In this document: positions 48,189 through 56,451 of the stretch, one piece after another
Layout: each line of letters starts with the position of its first letter
How positions within the stretch are numbered: position 1 is the first letter of the stretch
Source of the DNA: UBA8337 sp038143435
GTDB taxonomy: Bacteria; Pseudomonadota; Alphaproteobacteria; RS24
Direction of reading: 5' to 3'
Assembly (NCBI GenBank): GCA_038143435.1
Contig: JAYQLX010000004.1
Span: forward strand, 310,001-374,000
DNA: 64,000 bases
Notes under the pieces: generated by a model
The model's input: only the letters and a program-made list of their open reading frames with translations
What the model was told of the DNA's origin: nothing
Database searches by the model: none
Position numbers and translations under genes: made by a program

Positions 48189-49651
48189 GGTGCCCTCCTT
48201 TCGACGCCAATATGGATTGCGCCATTGTGACGTCATCAAACGGCAAAATTATGTCGCCGATAATTTGCCCGCTCTCATGACCTTTACCGGCCAGCAAAAC
48301 CAAATCATCAGCTTGTGCCGCCGCAAGCACGGCTTCAATGGCCGCGCCCCGATCGCCAATCTCGGTCGCATCGGGACACGCCGCCATAATGGCAGCGCGA
48401 ATATCAGCCGCATCTTCATGGCGCGGATTGTCATCGGTTACGAAAACCATATCAGCGTGATTGGCAGCGACAGCCCCCATTTCAGGTCGCTTGCCGCTAT
48501 CGCGGTCGCCGCCGCAGCCGAACATGACAAGCAAACGCCCGCCTTGGGGTACATGGCGGCGCAAAGCGGTCAGCGCATTTTCCAGCGCATCAGGCGTATG
48601 CGCATAATCGACAAAAACCGCTGCGCCTTCAGATGTGCGACCGGCCAATTGCATGCGCCCGCGCGGCGCTTGTAGATCACGACACGCTTCCAGCATGATG
48701 GCACTATCCATGCCAGCCGCTTGCGCCATGCCGAGGGCCAGCGTCAGGTTTTCTATTTGGAAATCGCCAATCAGTGGCAAAGCCACATCATGGCGCGCAC
48801 CATCAATCTCAATGGCGACATCAAGGCCGGTGGCGCGGCGCGCGGTAATCGCCATATGAACCGCATCGCCGACCGCCCGACTTCGAGAACTTGAGCGACC
48901 GGCATCGGCGCAAGCCGCAGCCATTGCCGAACCGGCGTCCTGCGTCATGGTAATGACGGCCGTGCCGTCAGCTGCCAATATTTCGGTGAACAAACGTTGC
49001 TTGGCAGCGGCATACTCTTCCGCGCCGGCATGATAATCGAGATGGTCGCGCGATAAATTGGTGAAACCGGCAAGCGATAATTGCACCCCGTCCAAACGAA
49101 ATTGGGCGAGACCGTGGCTCGACGCTTCCATTGCCACATGGGTCACTTGATGTGCCACCAAATCACGCAGTGCCGCATGCAGGCGCACCGGCTCGGGCGT
49201 GGTGTGGTCGAGCATCGCTTCAAGGCCATCACCCTCGCCGCCCATATCAATGCCCAGCGTGCCCAATGAGGCAGCTTTATGACCGGCTGCGGCAAAAAGC
49301 TGGCGCAAAAATATCGGCGCTGGATGTTTTGCCATTGGTGCCGGTAATGGCGGCAATATGCGGCGGCTGCACTTCAAAAAAACGTGCCGCCATCAACGCC
49401 AGATCGCGGCGTGGATTATCACTGGTCACCACCGGCACACCGGCCACCATCGGCTCTTGCGTCAAAATCGCGGCAGCGCCGTTTTCTATCGCTTGCCCGA
49501 CAAAAGAACGGCCATCGGCTTCGACGCCGGCCAGAGCGGCGAATAAATAGCCCGGCTGCACGGTTCGGCTATCGGCGCTGAGGCCGCAAATATCTACCGC
49601 TGCCATATTGGCATCGGGTAATTTCATATGGGTCAGCTCATCGAGACGCAT
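48181..49651 (-). CDS. murE: UDP-MurNAc-Ala-Glu: meso-diaminopimelate ligase (frameshifts)
   Basis: Adds meso-DAP to the stem peptide, so the wall is the usual Gram-negative DAP type. The N-terminal frame (49277-49651) reaches the ATP loop AAITGTNGKTSSAD. Then one base too many around ATTTTT (near 49312) shifts to FLRQLFAAAGHKAASLGTLG. Other motifs: VTHVAMEASSHGLAQFRLDG, FTNLSRDHLDYHAGAEEYAA, VFVDYAHTPDALENAL, and the DAP-specific DNPR in VTDDNPRHEDAADI. Around 48870-48905 the text GRSSSRSRAV looks out of frame; a neighbouring frame gives VAQVLEVGRS, which fits better. About 490 residues. Confidence 0.93.
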
Positions 49652-51389
49652 CGGCCATCGCCCCCATTAACTGTTCGGATATTTCCGGCAAAGCCAGTGC
49701 GGCTTGTTCATCAGGATTGTCAAAATGCGGCAACACGCCGAGCAAAGGCGCAATGCGGCGGACAATTTCACCGGCCGCAGGCGCAGCGTTCCAGCCGGCC
49801 AAATTATAGCCGTAAGTCTCATCCGTCGCTTGCGGCTCGTCGAGCATGACGAGCATGGCATAGCGCGGCGCGCGCACCGGAAAAGCCCCGAGGAAAGATG
49901 TCACCAATGCATTTTTATTATAGCCACCCGCTTGCGGCTTTTCGGCGGAGCCGGTTTTACCCAAAACTTGATAGCCCGGCGCATCGGCTTGACGACCGGT
50001 GCCACTGGCCACCACGGCGCGCATCATGGCACGCAGCGCCGCGCTGGTTTGCGCCGAAATCACCCGCTCGCCGACCGGCAGGCCGACTTTGCGCAAGCTC
50101 GGCTGATAGAGAATGCCGCCATTAATCATCGCCGCACCGGCCATCACCGCATGCAGTGGCGTGACCGAAATACCATGCCCATAAGAGGATGTGGCGCGCT
50201 CAATATCGGTCCAGCGTGTTGGCGTTAATGGCGCGGTGCGCTCCGGCAATTCCATATCCAGCGTATCGGTGAAGCCGAGCCTCTGCAGAAAATCATAATG
50301 CACATCTTCCGGCACGCGCAGCGCCAGCTTGGCCGAGCCGATATTGGAAGAATGGACAATAATTTCCTCAATGCTTAAGGGGCGTTCTTCGCCATGCAGG
50401 TCATTGATTTTATAACGCCCGATTTGCAGCGGCTCTGCCGTGTCAAAAGTTTCATGCGTCGCAACCATGCCGCTATCCAAAGCCATAGCGGCGGTGAACA
50501 CTTTGAAAATCGAGCCAAGCTCATAGACCCCCAAAGTCATGCGGTTGAAATGGCTGTCTTGGCCGTTGCGCATGGGCGCATTGGCATCAAAATCGGGCAG
50601 CGAGACGAGCGAAATAATTTCACCATTATGGGCATCAACGACCAGCGCCCCACCGGCGCGCGCTGAGAATGTTTTGATGGTTTCGCTCAACACATCGCGC
50701 ACCGCATGTTGCACACGAATGTCGAGACTGGTCTTTAAGGCGCCATAAATCGCCTCTTCTTCCAACAAGCCGTCGAGATAAAGCTCCAGCCCTGACAGGC
50801 CGCGCAAATCGGAACTGGTAAAGCCGACCGTATGCGCGGTCACCTCACCGGCCGGATAAACGCGGCTGGTGCTTTGCGTCAATTTCAAGGCCGGATTGCC
50901 AAAGGCCAACACATCTTGTTTTTGCGCCGGTGTCAGCCCCGACATTAAGGTGACATAGCGCGCCTTACCGGCCAGCAAGCGCGCCGCACGCGCTTCGTTC
51001 AAACGCGGCAAGACGGCTTTCAACTGACCCGCCATTTCCGCGCCATCTGATATTTTTGCCGCATCGGCACCCAGCGTAACAGTGGTGATTTGCGTCGCCA
51101 GCACCACATCATTACGGTCGGTAATGGCCGGACGCATGAGATTGTTTTTATGCACGCCTGCGCTGCGTTGTTCCGGAGCCGCATCGAGCACGGTCAATTG
51201 CACCAAGCGACCGCCCAAAACCGAAAACACGATAAAGAAGCAAATCAATGCGAGGCGCAGGCGCGAGCGTGTTGTCTCAACCGCATGCTGCGTCAAATCA
51301 CCGGCGCGGCGACCGAGCCGACCGCCCAGCACCATGGCCCAGTCATTGCCGACCGGCACGAGAGGCAGCTTACCGCTCCGCATCATCAT
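49638..51389 (-). CDS. ftsI: Septal transpeptidase FtsI (PBP3)
   Basis: Class B penicillin-binding protein that cross-links septal peptidoglycan with FtsW. 583 residues. A membrane anchor (about 44-62, LALICFFIVFSVLGGRLVQL) precedes the pedestal domain. The transpeptidase domain has SxxK in YELGSIFKVFTAAM, SxN in EIIVHSSNIGSAKLALR and KTG in QVLGKTGSAEKPQAGGYNK. Three ATGs in a row begin the frame. It overlaps ftsL by 20 bases upstream and murE by 14 downstream. Intact. Confidence 0.96.
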   Translation of the reverse strand: MMMRSGKLPLVPVGNDWAMVLGGRLGRRAGDLTQHAVETTRSRLRLALICFFIVFSVLGGRLVQLTVLDAAPEQRSAGVHKNNLMRPAITDRNDVVLATQITTVTLGADAAKISDGAEMAGQLKAVLPRLNEARAARLLAGKARYVTLMSGLTPAQKQDVLAFGNPALKLTQSTSRVYPAGEVTAHTVGFTSSDLRGLSGLELYLDGLLEEEAIYGALKTSLDIRVQHAVRDVLSETIKTFSARAGGALVVDAHNGEIISLVSLPDFDANAPMRNGQDSHFNRMTLGVYELGSIFKVFTAAMALDSGMVATHETFDTAEPLQIGRYKINDLHGEERPLSIEEIIVHSSNIGSAKLALRVPEDVHYDFLQRLGFTDTLDMELPERTAPLTPTRWTDIERATSSYGHGISVTPLHAVMAGAAMINGGILYQPSLRKVGLPVGERVISAQTSAALRAMMRAVVASGTGRQADAPGYQVLGKTGSAEKPQAGGYNKNALVTSFLGAFPVRAPRYAMLVMLDEPQATDETYGYNLAGWNAAPAAGEIVRRIAPLLGVLPHFDNPDEQAALALPEISEQLMGAMADASR

Positions 51390-51696
51390 CTCCTTGCGGC
51401 ACCATCAGCACCGGAATGCTGAGCGTTGTCTCATCTCGCAAATCAAGCACTTGCGAGGCGCGCAAATAATCAAGCGATAAATATTGCCGCGACAATATTT
51501 GCAAGCGGCGCGGATCATTGAGGCTGGCCCATTCGGCTTGCAAGGTGCGGCGGCGGTCTTGCTCAGCCGCCATAATGCGTTGCGTGTCGCGCAGCGCTTT
51601 GGCTTCCGCCTCAGCCGAATAGCGAATGTGATAAAGCGCCGCCACCAAAATGACGAAAACAAAGAGCAGTGCGATATTGAGCATGCGGACCATCAC
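51370..51696 (-). CDS. ftsL: Cell division protein FtsL
   Basis: 108-residue bitopic protein: a short cytoplasmic start, one membrane helix (about 5-24, MLNIALLFVFVILVAALYHI), then a periplasmic coiled coil (EAEAKALRDTQRIMAAEQDR, RRTLQAEWASLNDPRRLQIL). The RYLSL-type turn (RQYLSLDYLRASQVLDL) is typical of alphaproteobacterial FtsL. The sequence is weakly conserved in this family, but position between rsmH and ftsI and the topology make the call firm. Its ATG overlaps the rsmH stop. Confidence 0.88.
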   Translation of the reverse strand: MMVRMLNIALLFVFVILVAALYHIRYSAEAEAKALRDTQRIMAAEQDRRRTLQAEWASLNDPRRLQILSRQYLSLDYLRASQVLDLRDETTLSIPVLMVPQGDDDAER

Positions 51697-52731
51697 ATCA
51701 CCTCTCGCTTTGAGAATTGTTGCGGCGCGCGCTTGGGCAGTAAATCGGCATTGGCCGCAAAGGCCGGGGCATCGGTTCGCAGGGCCACGCGCAGGCGCGC
51801 CGAACGGGCGCGCGGATTGGCATTTATTTCAGCCGCACCGGCTTTGACATTGCGCTTGGCGGCATCGGCAAAGCTTGGGCGCGCCATTTCGACATCGGGC
51901 AAATGGCGCGACGGGCGACCGACGCGGCCGGTGCGCGGAGCCAGAAACTGCTTCACCATACGGTCTTCCAGCGAGTGAAAGGTCACCACAGCCAAGCGCC
52001 CGCCCGGCTTCAAAACCTGTTCAGCCGCTTGCAAACCGCGCATCAGCTCTCCCAATTCATCATTCAAATAAATCCGCAAAGCCTGAAACGTGCGCGTCGC
52101 CGGATGTGCCTTGCCGAAACGCGGCGCGCCCAGAACCGAGCACACCGCATCGACCAAATCGCCGGTGCGCGCCATCGGCTTGCTCTTCGCGGCGCGCAAT
52201 AATCGCTTTGGCAATGGCGCGGGCACGCCGCTCCTCGCCATAAACGGCGATGATATCGCTCAATAATTCAGCTGCCCCTTCATTGAGCAAATCGGCAGCG
52301 CTCAACCCGTCTTGGCTCATCCGCATATCGAGCGGCCCGTCGCGCATGAAGGAAAAACCACGCGCCGCTTCATCAAGCTGCATGGAGGAAACGCCCAAAT
52401 CGAGCGAGACCCCATCAACCGGCGCGGCCAGCAAGTCCTGCATATCGCCGAAACAGCCCGCGAGATAAGAAAAGCGGTCGCCATATTCGGCGGACAAGCC
52501 ATCGGCATGGGCTTTTGTGTCAGGGTCGCGGTCAATGGCAATCACCGCACAATCGGCGGCCTGCAATAAAGCACGCGAATAGCCACCGGCCCCGAAAGTG
52601 CCATCGACCATCACCTCACCGGCTTGCGGGGCAAGCGCCGTAACCACTTCATTCAGAAGAACCGGAATATGCGGAGCCGAATGCGGGGGCACACTTTGCT
52701 GCTGCCTGTTCACGTCACCCCCACTGCTCAT
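51693..52731 (-). CDS. rsmH: 16S rRNA m4C1402 methyltransferase RsmH (one frameshift)
   Basis: SAM-dependent N4-methyltransferase of C1402 in 16S rRNA (formerly MraW). N-terminal frame 52060-52731: HIPVLLNEVVTALAPQAGEV, motif I MVDGTFGAGGYSRALLQAAD, AIDRDPDTKAHADGL, LDLGVSSMQLDEAARGFSFM. The C-terminal frame (51693-52241) continues AAKSKPMARTGDLVDAVCSV, QALRIYLNDELGELMRGL and VVTFHSLEDRMVKQFL. The join is near 52195. About 345 residues. It overlaps mraZ (ATGA) and ftsL (ATGA). Confidence 0.94.
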
Positions 52732-53234
52732 TGTTGTGACCCATCCGTGCCGCCCGGCGGGGCATGACTGAGCGATTGCAACAGACCGCGCTGTTCAAGC
52801 GCCATGGCGCGGGATTTCGATCTGAAATCGGCAAAACCTTGCGGATTCCAAATCTGGAATTTGCCGCCCATGCCGACAAAGCACAGCTCTTTTTCGATAC
52901 CGGCATGCGCCAGCAATGCGGCCGGAAGGGAAACGCGGCCATCGGCATCGAAATTCAAGTGGTGACTGTCGGCAAAGAGCGACGCTGCCAGCGCGTCGCG
53001 TTCTTCGGCAAAAAGGTTCAACCGTTCGACCATCGCGCCAATATCATTCATCAGCGTGTGGCCGCCGCCTTCAATGGCGTTTTCGGTGAAAGAGGGATAG
53101 ACGAAAATGCCTTGCGACGCGCCCGATTGCGCTGCTCCGTTTTGCGCCGAAATGGCAGAACGAAAGACAGACGGCACCGAGACTCGGCCTTTGGCATCTA
53201 TTTTGCCCGAAATGGTTGACATGAACATGGTCAT
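52728..53234 (-). CDS. mraZ: Transcriptional regulator MraZ
   Basis: AbrB-like DNA-binding regulator of the dcw cluster, made of two SpoVT/AbrB folds that assemble into a ring. The start at 53232-53234 (MTMFMSTISGKIDAKGRVSV) follows GGGGAAG; about 168 residues, slightly longer than most. First repeat: GKIDAKGRVSVPSVFRS. Second repeat: HHLNFDADGRVSLPAALLAH, with the conserved DxxGR signature in both. In E. coli MraZ represses its own operon through direct TGGG-type repeats with 10-bp spacing; a matching array lies 74-147 bases upstream here. Confidence 0.93.
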   Translation of the reverse strand: MTMFMSTISGKIDAKGRVSVPSVFRSAISAQNGAAQSGASQGIFVYPSFTENAIEGGGHTLMNDIGAMVERLNLFAEERDALAASLFADSHHLNFDADGRVSLPAALLAHAGIEKELCFVGMGGKFQIWNPQGFADFRSKSRAMALEQRGLLQSLSHAPPGGTDGSQQ

Positions 53235-53307
53235 GTCCGCTTCCCCTTCACATGTTGTGCCCAAACAGGTTTGGCCACACCCATCTTATAAATTGCTGGC
53301 TCAAGAC

Positions 53308-53381
53308 GGGATTATCTGGGATAACACGGGATATTATGGGTGTCAACGGGAAACCTACCCGCAAACAAGGGTGAAAACGGG
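53308..53381 (+). promoter_or_regulatory. GGG direct-repeat array upstream of mraZ (probable MraZ operator)
   Basis: Five GGG triplets lie exactly 10 bp apart on the + strand, ending at 53310, 53320, 53330, 53340 and 53350, in contexts ACGGGA, CTGGGA, ACGGGA, ATGGGT and ACGGGA. Two more end at 53371 and 53381, again 10 apart and about two helical turns from the fifth. A TTGACA for minus-strand transcription (53341-53346) is embedded in the array, with a weak TATCCC 17 bases on. The spacing matches known MraZ boxes, but here they lie on the strand opposite to mraZ. On the coding strand TGGGT and TGGGC occur 20 bp apart nearer the gene. Confidence 0.7.
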
Positions 53382-53415
53382 ACTTTAACTATATCTTCAG
53401 GCAGGCATGACCTCC

Positions 53416-53580
53416 GCCCCGAGCCTCTGACGGGGCGTCGTCTGCGCCTGAAGACGCGGCGTCAACGTGACGCCGTTGAGCGTTGGTGCGTGAATATCGT
53501 TAGGGTTTTCGCGCTCAACCGCCTTCCGGCGGTTGACGGCCGGTTGCGCGGCGTGGGCCATAGGCCAAGCCTGCCGCGCA
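53416..53580. promoter_or_regulatory. Five-hairpin spacer between rnpB and mraZ
   Basis: No gene is visible in this 165-base stretch, but it holds successive inverted repeats. These are GCCCCG/CGGGGC (53416-53436), CGTCT/AGACG (53439-53456), CGGCGTCA/TGACGCCG with a 3-base loop (53457-53475), TCAACCGCC/GGCGGTTGA with a TTCC loop (53515-53536), and TGCGCGGC/GCCGCGCA with a nested GGCC/GGCC stem (53545-53580). The last lies 14 bases from the rnpB 3' end. None has a T tract on the minus strand. It could be a processing or decay barrier for rnpB, an mraZ leader RNA, or a clustered palindromic repeat. Confidence 0.5.
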
Positions 53581-53593
53581 ATAAATTAAAGAT

Positions 53594-53961
<368 letters not shown>

Positions 53962-54025
53962 ACCGGAGACTGGCATAGGCCGAATTGTCAAATAAAACCC
54001 AATGACGAAGATATTTTTGGTTATG

Positions 54026-54835
54026 TCATTCATTGACCGCCAGCTGAATCAGCCGTCCATCGCCGACAAACGCATAAACCAGACGTCTGCGTTTCTGCAT
54101 CGGCAATGCCGTCGATTTTGGCTGTAGATGGGGCGGAAATGGCGTTGAAAGGCGCAGAAAGACCCTTGCACAATCAGCGACGCGGGATGACGTTAAATCG
54201 AGGGCTTAAGTTTGCGGCCCATAATAACTCCCGTCAGCGGTGATTTGATAGCCGATGGCGGCCAGTGCTTTTTGCAGCGGCGCGACGGCTTTGTCTTCAC
54301 TGCCTAAAGACAGCGGCGGCACATCTTCTATCGGCACATTGTCCGGCCACAGACCGAAACCGGCTTTTTTGAGCGCGACCCAGTCAAACGCCTCGCCGGG
54401 GTCGATTTTGCGGCCCGGGGCAATATCGCTATGGCCGAGAATATTTTGCGGCGCAATGGCGTGCCGCGCCGTCACCTCTTGCAAGAGCTTAATGAGCGCC
54501 GCCATTTGCGCTTCGGGGAAAGCCGCCATCGCGCCGTCTTTATGTCCGTCATGGTCAAGCTCAATGCCGATAGAGGCCGAGTTCATATCCGTCTCGCCGC
54601 GCCAGAACGAGACACCGGCGTGCCATGCGCGCGCCGCCTCATCGACCAGCTGGAAAATATGCCCGTCGCGGCGAATGAGATAATGCGCCGAGACTTTGGC
54701 CGCCGCGTCGCACAGCCGCGCCAGCGCCGCCTCGCAATCGGCCATATCGGTATAATGCAAAATTATGTGGCTGATGGCACAAGCCCGATTGTCAAAATTG
54801 GGCGAAAGGCGGTGCTCTATGGCAAGGCCGCTCAC
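54026..54835 (-). CDS. AmpD/AmiD-type N-acetylmuramoyl-L-alanine amidase (frameshifted 3' end)
   Basis: Zn amidase that splits MurNAc from the stem peptide, used in wall recycling. A GTG at 54833-54835 (SGLAIEHRLSPNFDNRACAI) overlaps the stop of the transporter upstream (GTGA). Amidase_2 domain: HIILHYTDMADCEAALARLC (Zn His), VSAHYLIRRDGHIFQLVDEA, IGIELDHDGH, and ILGHSDIAPGRKIDPGEAFD (His and Asp). The continuous frame stops at 54206 inside a peptidoglycan-binding domain. Other frames continue AFQRHFRP (54130-54153), DGIADAET (54090-54113) and LVYAFVGDGRLIQLAVNE to TGA at 54026. About three indels are needed. About 269 residues; no signal peptide. Confidence 0.87.
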
Positions 54836-55707
54836 AACACGGCTCCGGCTTTTTGCGCCTCCGGTTTTCTGAGGCCGATAATCAACACGCCGAGCAAAGT
54901 CAGCGCCCCGCCCAGCCAAAAGCGCAGGCTCAATTCATCGCCCCAAAACATCACGCCGAAAATAATCCCGAAGACCGGCGCCATCAGCGTCAGCGGCGCG
55001 GTGACGGAAACATCATAACGCTGCAAGAGATAATACATGCCCGCATGGCCGATAAGGCTGGCCCCTATCGCGGTGTAAAGTACCCCGCCCCAGCCCATCC
55101 ATCCGGCATTTTGCAAAACCGCCACGTGATTGCTCTCAAAAATCAGCGAGGCGGCGCAGAGCGGCGGCCAGCTCATCATGGCAATCCACGCTTGCATTTG
55201 ATAGACGCCGGTATCGGTGATTTGCTTCATCACAATCATGCCGGCCGAGCCGATAAAGGCGGCGGCAATCACCATGATGAGGCCGAGGCGCTCATTGATA
55301 ATGGCCGGGTCGAGCCCGATAACCATAACCCCGCCAAAGGCCATGACAATGCCGGCCCAGCGTCGCCAGCCAACCTGCTCATTGAGAAACATAATCGACA
55401 TAATGGTGCTTATCGGCACGGAAAGCTGCACCGCCACGGCGACGGTGGAGACATTTTCAGCCAGCCCCAGCCCGCCATAAAACAGCGCGAAATGTATCGA
55501 CCCCATTGTGATGGTGATGAACATGACTTGCGGCATCTTGCCGGGCACAATGCGCAAAAACGGAAACAGCAAAAGCGACAGCACCATATAGCGCAGCGCC
55601 GTGAACAGCATGGGCGGCATTTCGCTCAACCCCGCCTTACCGGCGACAAAGGTGAAGCCCCAAACCACACATATGATTAGCATGAGAAAAAGATGTCGCG
55701 GTGCCAT
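54832..55707 (-). CDS. EamA-family (DMT superfamily) permease
   Basis: 291-residue inner-membrane protein with ten predicted helices in two EamA repeats. The first runs about 1-135 and starts MLIICVVWGFTFVAGKAGLS; the second runs about 145-285 and includes YTAIGASLIGHAGMYYLLQR and TLMAPVFGIIFGVMFWGDEL. Such permeases export amino acids or other metabolites; the substrate cannot be told. The stop overlaps the amidase start, so the two are co-translated. Intact. Confidence 0.87.
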   Translation of the reverse strand: MAPRHLFLMLIICVVWGFTFVAGKAGLSEMPPMLFTALRYMVLSLLLFPFLRIVPGKMPQVMFITITMGSIHFALFYGGLGLAENVSTVAVAVQLSVPISTIMSIMFLNEQVGWRRWAGIVMAFGGVMVIGLDPAIINERLGLIMVIAAAFIGSAGMIVMKQITDTGVYQMQAWIAMMSWPPLCAASLIFESNHVAVLQNAGWMGWGGVLYTAIGASLIGHAGMYYLLQRYDVSVTAPLTLMAPVFGIIFGVMFWGDELSLRFWLGGALTLLGVLIIGLRKPEAQKAGAVL

Positions 55708-55770
55708 GAATCCGATTTAACATGAGGTCCGCGCAAAAGCCCTAATGAAAAGCGAGACCCCCGAGAGATA

Positions 55771-56451
55771 ATGCCTGCCCTTTTATTTGATCTTGACGGC
55801 ACATTGGCCGACACCAAGCCCGATTTGCACGCTGCGATGAACCATGTGCTGACCAAAAACAACCTTGCCGAAGTGCCCGATGACGCCATCACAAATATGA
55901 TTGGCGGCGGCGCGCGCGAGATATTGAAGCGGGGTCTCAGTGAAAACGGCACAAGCTGGGACGATGCCAAGCTGGATTCGGCGACCGAAGAATTTGTGCT
56001 CTGGTATGACCAAAATATCGACGCCAATACGGTCATTTACCCGAACTTACTGCCGCTGCTCGATGCGGTGCAAGCGGCCAATATCAAAATGGCGGTGGTC
56101 ACCAATAAGCGCGAAAGCCTGTCGGCCAAGCTTTTGTTTCGCCTCGGCCTACATCATTATTTTGATGTGCTGGTGGGCGGCGATACGCTGCCCAAGCGCA
56201 AGCCTGACCCCGACACGATTGATCTGGCGCTGCAACGTTTGGGCGTGGCGCCGCAAGAGGCGATTATGGTCGGTGACAGCGAGGCCGATACGGGCGGTGC
56301 CATTGCCGCCAATGTCGCCACAATTTGTGTCAGCTTCGGCTATCGCCGCGTCAGCTTGGAAGCGCTTAACGCCGATGCGATTATTGATGATTATGCAGAA
56401 TTTGCGGGCGCTGCCAAAAAGCTGAAACCCGGCCTGTTTGACGCGCTTTAG
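55771..56451 (+). CDS. gph: HAD-family phosphoglycolate phosphatase-like
   Basis: 226-residue HAD hydrolase of the Gph/PGP type, likely removing phosphoglycolate from DNA repair or oxygenase activity. Motif I ALLFDLDGTLADTKPDLHAA, motif II VVTNKRESLSAKLL, motif III Lys in LPKRKPDPDTIDLAL, motif IV MVGDSEADTGGAIAANV. An alpha-helical cap (about 15-80) fits Gph. Its stop codon abuts that of the convergent autotransporter. Substrate assignment is by family only. Confidence 0.85.
   Translation: MPALLFDLDGTLADTKPDLHAAMNHVLTKNNLAEVPDDAITNMIGGGAREILKRGLSENGTSWDDAKLDSATEEFVLWYDQNIDANTVIYPNLLPLLDAVQAANIKMAVVTNKRESLSAKLLFRLGLHHYFDVLVGGDTLPKRKPDPDTIDLALQRLGVAPQEAIMVGDSEADTGGAIAANVATICVSFGYRRVSLEALNADAIIDDYAEFAGAAKKLKPGLFDAL

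Noticed and set aside
34569..52731. Programmed ribosomal frameshifting as the cause of split genes
   Set aside because: The breaks lack slippery heptamers with downstream pseudoknots, occur in both directions and in unrelated genes, and include compensating pairs, which fits random indels better.
54853..55680. A 275-codon + strand frame opposite the EamA permease
   Set aside because: Hydrophilic His/Gln/Arg-rich translation typical of the complement of membrane-helix codons.
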